From the NCBI RefSeq assembly GCF_036906915.1, contig NZ_JBAKHX010000003.1:124001-188000 (forward strand): a stretch of 64,000 bases of DNA, given 5' to 3'. Position numbers and translations under genes: made by a program. This document shows positions 59,242-64,000 of the stretch, piece after piece. The notes beneath the pieces were generated by a model. That model made no database searches, was not told where the DNA came from, and worked only from the letters and a program-made list of their open reading frames with translations. The stretch comes from Phytohabitans sp036906915 (GTDB taxonomy: Bacteria; Actinomycetota; Actinomycetes; Mycobacteriales; Micromonosporaceae). How positions within the stretch are numbered: position 1 is the first letter of the stretch; every line of letters starts with the position of its first letter.

Positions 59242-59366
59242 CTGAGCTGGTTGGCGCTCGCCTGCGCTCGCGCGGGTCATGCGCCCCGAAGCCTCCCTGT
59301 AGCCGCCAGCCGCTTCGGTCGCTGCGCTCTCTACGCTTTGTGGCGGCTGCGGGAGGCGGCGCATGA
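59238..59366 (+). CDS. 42-residue mini-ORF from the same repeat, coupled to the anti-sigma gene
   Basis: Begins MTELVGARLRSRG, has an extra ~14 residues (CAPKPPCSRQPLRSLR), and ends RFVAAAGGGA. Its stop TGA 59364-59366 overlaps the ATG of the anti-sigma gene. Same design as the preceding mini-ORF, so the four reading frames are linked by three ATGA junctions. Confidence 0.55.
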   Translation: MTELVGARLRSRGSCAPKPPCSRQPLRSLRSLRFVAAAGGGA

Positions 59367-60100
59367 CCGACGTTCACGCATTGGCTGGGGCGTACGTGCT
59401 GCACGCCTTGACCGACATTGAACGCGCCTCGTTCGCGCGGCACCTGTCCGAGTGCGAGGCGTGCGCCACCGAGGTGGCCGAGCTTCAGGAGACGGCGGCG
59501 CGGCTCGCCGACGGCACATGGTCGGTGCCGCCGCCGCAACTGCGCGACAAGGTACTGGCGGAGGTGCGCCGCACGCGCCAGGTGCCGCCCGGACAGCCGG
59601 ACCGCGAGGCCACGCCGGCGCTGCGCCGCTGGCGGCGGCGCACGGCGGCGGCGGTCGCCGCTGGCATCATCGCCGCGGCCGCTGGCACGGCTTCGTTCGT
59701 GGCTCAGGAGCAGCGGGTACGCGATCAGCGCGCCACCGCGGCGGCGGCGCGCGCCGAAGCGGCGCGTATCGAGGCGGTGCTCGGCGCACCGGACGCCCGG
59801 CTGCGCACCGGCACGCTGAGCAGCGGCGGCCGGGTGACCATGGTGCTTTCCGACAGCCGCGACGAGGGCGTCGTCGTGCTCGCCGGCGTGGCGCCACCGG
59901 GGCCCGGCAAGACCTACCAGCTCTGGGCGATCGACGCGGGCGGCCCGGAGTCGATGGGCGTGGTGGATTCCGGTGCCGCGGACGCCACGCAGATCGTCAG
60001 TGGCGTCCGCGGCATGCAGACCCTCGGCGTGACGCTGGAGCCCGCGCCCGGATCGAAGACCCCCACGCTGCCACCTTTGGCGACCGTGGCGGTCGCCTGA
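59363..60100 (+). CDS. RskA-like zinc-type anti-sigma factor
   Basis: 245 residues. N-terminal ZAS motif HxxxCxxC in FARHLSECEACATEV with the leading LAGAYVLHALTDIER typical of RskA; one membrane segment (~95-115); extracytoplasmic RskA domain (VVVLAGVAPPGPGKTYQLWAIDAGGPESMGVVDSG...LGVTLEPAPGSKTPT). It binds SigK at the membrane and releases it after regulated proteolysis. ATG 59363 would overlap the sigma stop directly if the two mini-ORFs were removed, so these look inserted. Confidence 0.93.
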   Translation: MTDVHALAGAYVLHALTDIERASFARHLSECEACATEVAELQETAARLADGTWSVPPPQLRDKVLAEVRRTRQVPPGQPDREATPALRRWRRRTAAAVAAGIIAAAAGTASFVAQEQRVRDQRATAAAARAEAARIEAVLGAPDARLRTGTLSSGGRVTMVLSDSRDEGVVVLAGVAPPGPGKTYQLWAIDAGGPESMGVVDSGAADATQIVSGVRGMQTLGVTLEPAPGSKTPTLPPLATVAVA

Positions 60101-60104
60101 CGCG

Positions 60105-60533
60105 CTACGAGGTGGGCTCGGCGGCGTAGATCGCCTCGGCGAACTCGTGCAGCGAGTGTTCGTCGAGGCGCACCGCCAGGTCCGCTTCGCTGATCATGCC
60201 GATCAGCCGTCGGTTCTCCATGACCGGCAGCCGGCGGATCTTGTTCTGCTGCATGAGCCGCAGCACCTCGCTCTGGTCGGCGTTGGCCTCCACCCAGATC
60301 GGCGTGCCCTGCGCCATTTCCCGCGCGGTCATCGACCGCGGGTCGCCTCCCTGGGCGATACAGCGGACCACGATGTCGCGATCCGTGATGATGCCCTGCA
60401 GGCGGTCGTTTGCCCCGCAGATCGGCAGCGCGCCCACCTTCAGGTCCCGCATCATGCGAGCGGCGGTCTCGAGCGTCTCGTTCTCGTTGACGCACTCCGC
60501 GCCCGAGTGCATGATCTCGCGAGCAGTGCTCAT
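60105..60533 (-). CDS. Paired-CBS-domain protein
   Basis: 142 residues made almost entirely of two CBS domains (REIMHSGAECVNENETLETAARMMRDLKVGALPICG..., GTPIWVEANADQSEVLRLMQQNKIRRLPVMENRRLIGMIS), which bind adenosyl nucleotides, as in stress or hypoxia proteins of actinobacteria. ATG 60533 follows GAGGAGGT with ideal spacing. Convergent with the anti-sigma gene, four bases apart. Confidence 0.93.
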   Translation of the reverse strand: MSTAREIMHSGAECVNENETLETAARMMRDLKVGALPICGANDRLQGIITDRDIVVRCIAQGGDPRSMTAREMAQGTPIWVEANADQSEVLRLMQQNKIRRLPVMENRRLIGMISEADLAVRLDEHSLHEFAEAIYAAEPTS

Positions 60534-60705
60534 GGTGACCTCCTCATGCTGCACCTTGTGCTCACCGTATCCGCCCTGTTCAGAGCCGTCCCGGCAACGC
60601 GAAGATCTGTCGAAAGGCAGGTATGTCGGGTGCCGTTCGTGCACTGCGGCGGGCCACCCGCGTCCGTACGGTCGACGGCGCGCGCCCCGCGCCGATGCGC
60701 ACGTC

Positions 60706-60762
60706 GATCAAGGGCAAACGCACGTGGTTTAGAGATCGAACCACGTGCGTTTGCCCTTGATC
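60706..60762. repeat. Palindromic dispersed repeat, copy E
   Basis: Perfect 22-base arms (60706-60727 and 60741-60762) around the loop TTTAGAGATCGAA. The loop is of the copy B type, opposite to copies A and D. A satellite GGCCTTGATCGGCG follows at ~60772. The gap 60534-60847 holds nothing else recognisable. Confidence 0.93.
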
Positions 60763-60847
60763 AATCGGAAAGGCCTTGATCGGCGCCTCACGCGCCGCGC
60801 GGCGGCGCGGGCGGAAGACGCTGCCGGGTGGTGAGGGCTTGGTCGGG

Positions 60848-62431
60848 TCAGAGGCCCAAGGGGATGATCTGCTTGGACAGTAGGTGGCCGTCGCGGAAGC
60901 AGAGTTGGTAGACGTCGAGTTGGGCGTTCAGGATCTCGCCGTGGGAGCGGTAGTACTGGCACGTCGCGCCGGCCGGTTCGTCGCGCGTGGGCGGGTCGAG
61001 CATCTCGCGGCGAGGGAGCACCCGTTCCACGGCGGCCAGGTCCTGGCCGGTGGTCAGCGCGGCGTAGTCGCGAGGTGAGAGCACCGCGCTGGTGGTCGCG
61101 TACACGTAGTACCCGACCGCCACCGCCCCGAGCACCGCACCGATCCCCGCCGGCACCGCTACGGCCGTGACCAGGCCTCGCCGGGCCCGGAGTTGGGCGA
61201 GCCGGCGCCGGTCGGCGGAGGCGGTCTCGACCGGTGCGGGTGTGACGGTGCCGCCCGCGTACGGCATGCGGGCCGTCACCCGGAAGCCGCCGTCCGACGT
61301 GGGGCCCGTGTCGAAGGCGCCGCCCGTCAGGCGTACCCGCTCGCGCAGTCCGGCGAGCCCCTGCCCGCCACCTGCTGCCGGCCCGGGAGCAGCGTCGTCG
61401 GGCGCTCGGGCCGACCCCGTGCCGCGGAAGGTGCCCGGAAGCGAGCCGGCGGTGCGGAAGGTGCTTGGGAGTGGGCCGGCGGGTGGGGGTGCGTTGCGGA
61501 CGGTGACCGTGACGTCGGTGTCGGTGTGGTGGATGTCGACGGTCACGGCGGCGCCGGGCGCGTACTTGTTGGCGTTGGTCAGGGCCTCCTGTACCAGCCG
61601 GTGGACGGCGCGGTCGACCATCGGCGGGATCGGGCTGGAGGGGGGAGTCGTCGCGAGGTCGACTGCCATGCCGGAGTCCTTGGCGCGGCGTACCAGTTCG
61701 GTGACGTCTTCGTCGACGGGGCGCGTTGGTGCGGGCGAAGTGTCGTCGCGGAGTACGCCGATGATCTCGCGGAGGCGTTCGGTGGCGGCGCCGGCGCTGG
61801 CTCGCAGGGACGCGGCGGCCGCTTGGTGGCGTTCGTCCAGGTCGGGTGCGATTTCGAGGGCTCCGGCGCGCAGCGCGATGAGGCTCAGCTCGTGGCCGAG
61901 CGAGTCGTGCATGTCTTCGGCGATCCTGGTGCGCTCGCGCAGGCGCACCTGGTCGGCGAGGATGCGCTGCTCGCGTTCGAGCTGCTCGGCGTGCTCCCAG
62001 CCGGCGGCGACGAGGTCGAGCTGCTGCCGGCGGTACCGGCCGATGAGCCACGGGAAGAGACCGGCGTACACGAGCACGCCGGCCAGCGACGCCCAGGTGA
62101 GGAAGCCGCCGCGGAGTAGGACGTACGGCGAGACCAGCACGACGATGGCCGCGAACCCGATGGCGGCGGGCCGGATGCTGGCCATCCGCCGGCCGACGAG
62201 GTAGCTGATCACGGGTAGGGCGAACGAGAAGTTGCCGTCGATGGCGGTGAGCGAGACCGTGATGAACAGCGACGCGAGCGGGTACCGGCGGCTCACGGCG
62301 ACGGCGGCACCGAGCCCGGCCAGCCCGATCAGGAGCAGCCAGAACGGGTACGCGTTGTGGCCCGGCCAGGCGTATGCGACGGGGATGGCGAAGAGGGCCC
62401 AGAGCCCGATGTCCGTCACCAGCCGCCGCAT
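60848..62431 (-). CDS. Sensor histidine kinase with an extra C-terminal membrane segment
   Basis: 527 residues. About five membrane segments in the first ~135 residues; the phosphoacceptor box RTRIAEDMHDSLGHELSLIALRAG; ATPase domain with EALTNANKYAPG and GQGLAGLRERVRLTGG. Unusually, the kinase continues past the ATPase with a linker, another membrane segment (LVTAVAVPAGIGAVLGAVAVGYYVY) and a ~75-residue domain with two Cys presumably outside the cell. ATG 62431 begins after a GATATG context; the longer frame is an artefact. No response regulator adjoins it. Confidence 0.87.
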   Translation of the reverse strand: MRRLVTDIGLWALFAIPVAYAWPGHNAYPFWLLLIGLAGLGAAVAVSRRYPLASLFITVSLTAIDGNFSFALPVISYLVGRRMASIRPAAIGFAAIVVLVSPYVLLRGGFLTWASLAGVLVYAGLFPWLIGRYRRQQLDLVAAGWEHAEQLEREQRILADQVRLRERTRIAEDMHDSLGHELSLIALRAGALEIAPDLDERHQAAAASLRASAGAATERLREIIGVLRDDTSPAPTRPVDEDVTELVRRAKDSGMAVDLATTPPSSPIPPMVDRAVHRLVQEALTNANKYAPGAAVTVDIHHTDTDVTVTVRNAPPPAGPLPSTFRTAGSLPGTFRGTGSARAPDDAAPGPAAGGGQGLAGLRERVRLTGGAFDTGPTSDGGFRVTARMPYAGGTVTPAPVETASADRRRLAQLRARRGLVTAVAVPAGIGAVLGAVAVGYYVYATTSAVLSPRDYAALTTGQDLAAVERVLPRREMLDPPTRDEPAGATCQYYRSHGEILNAQLDVYQLCFRDGHLLSKQIIPLGL

Positions 62432-62519
62432 ATCAAGACCGTAACCTGCCGAAAGTGGGTGCTGGCTAACATCCTTTGGCCGGTGCGGGCGCCCTGTGGT
62501 GTCGCCTAACGTCGCCAGC

Positions 62520-64000
62520 ATGTTGACAGTCAGCACGGGGGGCCTCAGCACGGCTGAGGTGGCCGAGAGGGTCGCGACGGGTCGGGTGAACGACGTACCG
62601 GCGCGGGCCAGCCGGAGCGTTGGCGAGATCATCCGGGCCAACTTGTTCACCCGGATCAACGCGATCATCGGCGTACTGCTGATCATGATCCTGGCGGTCG
62701 GGCCGGTCCAGGACGCCCTCTTCGGCGGCGTGATCATCGCCAACACCCTGATCGGTGTGATCCAGGAGCTGCGGGCCAAGCGCACGCTCGACCGGCTCGC
62801 GATCGTGGGCGCGGCGCGGCCGGTCGTGCGGCGAGACGGATACGCCGTGGAGGTCGACGCGTCCGAGATCGTCCTCGACGACCTCATCGAGCTGGGCCAG
62901 GGCGACAAGATCGTGGTGGACGGCGTAGTGACCGAGGCCGACCAGCTGGAGGTCGACGAGTCGCTGCTCACCGGCGAGGCAGACCCGGTGGTCAAGCAGC
63001 CTGGCGACCGGGTGCTGTCGGGGAGCTTCGTGGTGGCCGGAGGCGGCACGTTCACCGCCACGAAGGTGGGCCGGGAGGCGTACGCGGCGAGGCTGGCGGA
63101 GGAAGCGAGCCGGTTCACGCTGGTCAACTCGCAGCTGCGGAACGGGATCGACTCGATCCTGCGGTTCGTGACCTGGCTCATCATCCCGGCCGGCGCCGCG
63201 CTCGTGGTCAGCCAGCTCATGGTCAACCGGGACGACGTGCCCGAGGCGGTACGCCGGATGGTCGCCGGCCTGGTGCCGATGGTGCCGGAAGGGCTGGTGC
63301 TGCTGACGTCGGTGGCGTTCGCGGTCGGCGTGGTGCGGCTGGGCCGGCGCCGCACGCTGGTGCAGGAGCTGCCCGCCATCGAAGGGCTGGCCCGGGTCGA
63401 CGTGGTGTGCCTGGACAAGACCGGCACGCTGACGGAGGCGACGATGGAGGTTGCCGAGGTGCGCCGGCTGGAGGTCGACGCGCCCGTCGAGGCGGTGCTG
63501 GGTGCGCTGGGCACCGCCGAGGAGCGCCCCAATCCCAGCCTGAAAGCAATTATCGAGGCGTTTCCGTACCAGCCGGGCTGGACGGTCCACAGTAGAACGC
63601 CGTTCTCCTCGGCGCGGAAGTGGAGCGGTGCCACGCTCTCCGGCCCGTCGGGCGGCGCCGCGACGTGGCGGCTCGGCGCGCCGGAGGTGGTGCTGCCGGC
63701 CGGCGATCCCGCGCTCGCGGAGGCGGACGACTACGGTGCTCGCGGGCTGCGGGTGCTTGCCCTGGCGCGGGAGGGCGTGCCGGTCGCGCTGGTGGTCATC
63801 GCCCAGCGGCTGCGCGCAGACGCCCGCGACACGCTGCGGTACTTCGCCGAGCAGGGCGTCGCGGTCAAAGTGATCTCCGGCGACAACGCGCTGTCGGTCG
63901 GCGCGGTGGCGCGCTCGCTGGACATGCCCGGTGCCGACCACCCGGTGGACGCGCGCACGCTGCCCGAGGATCCGGATGCCTACGCGGACGCGGTGGAGCG
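62520..64000 (+). CDS. P-type cation ATPase, CtpE-like (3' end outside window)
   Basis: At least 493 residues in the window, cut by the window end. TGEAD in DESLLTGEADPV (actuator loop), the membrane motif MVPEGL, the phosphorylation motif DKTGTLTE, and later VKVISGDNALSVGAVA (the GDN motif). These match P-type ATPases of the mycobacterial CtpE group, proposed for calcium uptake, rather than heavy-metal CPx pumps: there is no CPC motif and no N-terminal metal-binding domain. ATG 62520 has no strong ribosome site. Divergent from the histidine kinase (88 bp gap). Confidence 0.88.
   Translation, partial: MLTVSTGGLSTAEVAERVATGRVNDVPARASRSVGEIIRANLFTRINAIIGVLLIMILAVGPVQDALFGGVIIANTLIGVIQELRAKRTLDRLAIVGAARPVVRRDGYAVEVDASEIVLDDLIELGQGDKIVVDGVVTEADQLEVDESLLTGEADPVVKQPGDRVLSGSFVVAGGGTFTATKVGREAYAARLAEEASRFTLVNSQLRNGIDSILRFVTWLIIPAGAALVVSQLMVNRDDVPEAVRRMVAGLVPMVPEGLVLLTSVAFAVGVVRLGRRRTLVQELPAIEGLARVDVVCLDKTGTLTEATMEVAEVRRLEVDAPVEAVLGALGTAEERPNPSLKAIIEAFPYQPGWTVHSRTPFSSARKWSGATLSGPSGGAATWRLGAPEVVLPAGDPALAEADDYGARGLRVLALAREGVPVALVVIAQRLRADARDTLRYFAEQGVAVKVISGDNALSVGAVARSLDMPGADHPVDARTLPEDPDAYADAVE

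Noticed and set aside
1..64000. tRNA, rRNA, prophage or integrase genes
   Set aside because: No tRNA cloverleaf, rRNA sequence, integrase, transposase or phage structural gene was recognised by eye; a dedicated tRNA scan could still find a missed one.

Overview
This is a GC-rich (about 70-72%) actinobacterial chromosome segment. Frequent GTG and some TTG starts, dense ATGA/GTGA-type overlaps, Shine-Dalgarno sites of the AGGAGG type and the gene families present (LysX, SCO7613-like membrane protein, CU044_5270-like protein, SigK/RskA, Zur-type ribosomal paralogues, FHA protein) all suggest a spore-forming filamentous actinomycete. Micromonosporaceae is my best guess, inferred from gene style only. 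I see no rRNA, tRNA, CRISPR array, transposase or prophage genes. Most of the window is coding.

Layout. 1-6.3 kb: an HtrA-like protease (its 5' end may lie outside the window) with a strong hairpin after it, then a three-gene unit of a PqqD-like/M50/cyclic-nucleotide-binding-like/FecR-like membrane metalloprotease, a small zinc-finger protein and an Os1348/NHLP-like protein with a calcium-binding-like acidic tail. 6.4-19.6 kb: an orphan sugar ABC ATPase, a Ser/Thr kinase, a patatin plus acyltransferase pair, CutA, a giant SCO7613-like membrane protein, a fatty acid desaturase, a Tat-exported PGRP amidase, a CDF metal transporter overlapping a pterin dehydratase, and an FHA protein. 19.6-24.8 kb: a repeat-rich gap, a translationally coupled ornithine aminotransferase/arginine-modifying enzyme pair, a Nei-type glycosylase and a YbdK-like ligase. 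24.9-36.2 kb: LysX, a GH16 glucanase with a clear promoter/operator, DedA, a LacI regulator, a GH13 TreS-like enzyme, an SDR, small membrane proteins and a Gfo/Idh/MocA oxidoreductase. 36.2-45.2 kb: an odd membrane protein with a sigma-like N-terminus, an XRE regulator coupled to a ClpP-like protein without its catalytic residues, an ABC exporter with a two-component system, a secreted I36-like protein, an ECF sigma/CU044_5270 pair and a STAS protein.

45.2-50.8 kb is the most unusual block: a structured leader, an ECF sigma factor, a 152-residue protein, an intracellular subtilase with a YHSSHP repeat, and a TPR-CHAT caspase-like protease, all on one strand with overlaps or tiny gaps. It looks like a protease-controlled sigma-factor system. 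50.8-54.8 kb: an Erm-type 23S rRNA methyltransferase preceded by a 33-codon ORF containing an RLR motif (a likely macrolide-sensing leader), then a Zur-type divergent locus (RpmG and RpsN paralogues against a COG0523 protein and a methyltransferase). 54.8-64 kb: two overlapping Hsp70-like genes with lipoyl-like C-termini (one also with a WD40-like part), a SigK/RskA pair whose junction holds two repeat-derived mini-ORFs joined by 4-nt overlaps, a CBS protein, a histidine kinase, and the start of a CtpE-like P-type ATPase.

Scattered in intergenic gaps are five copies of one palindromic repeat (core GATCAAGGGCAAACG...CGTTTGCCCTTGATC) in both orientations. Domain calls come from reading motifs by eye; no database search was run.
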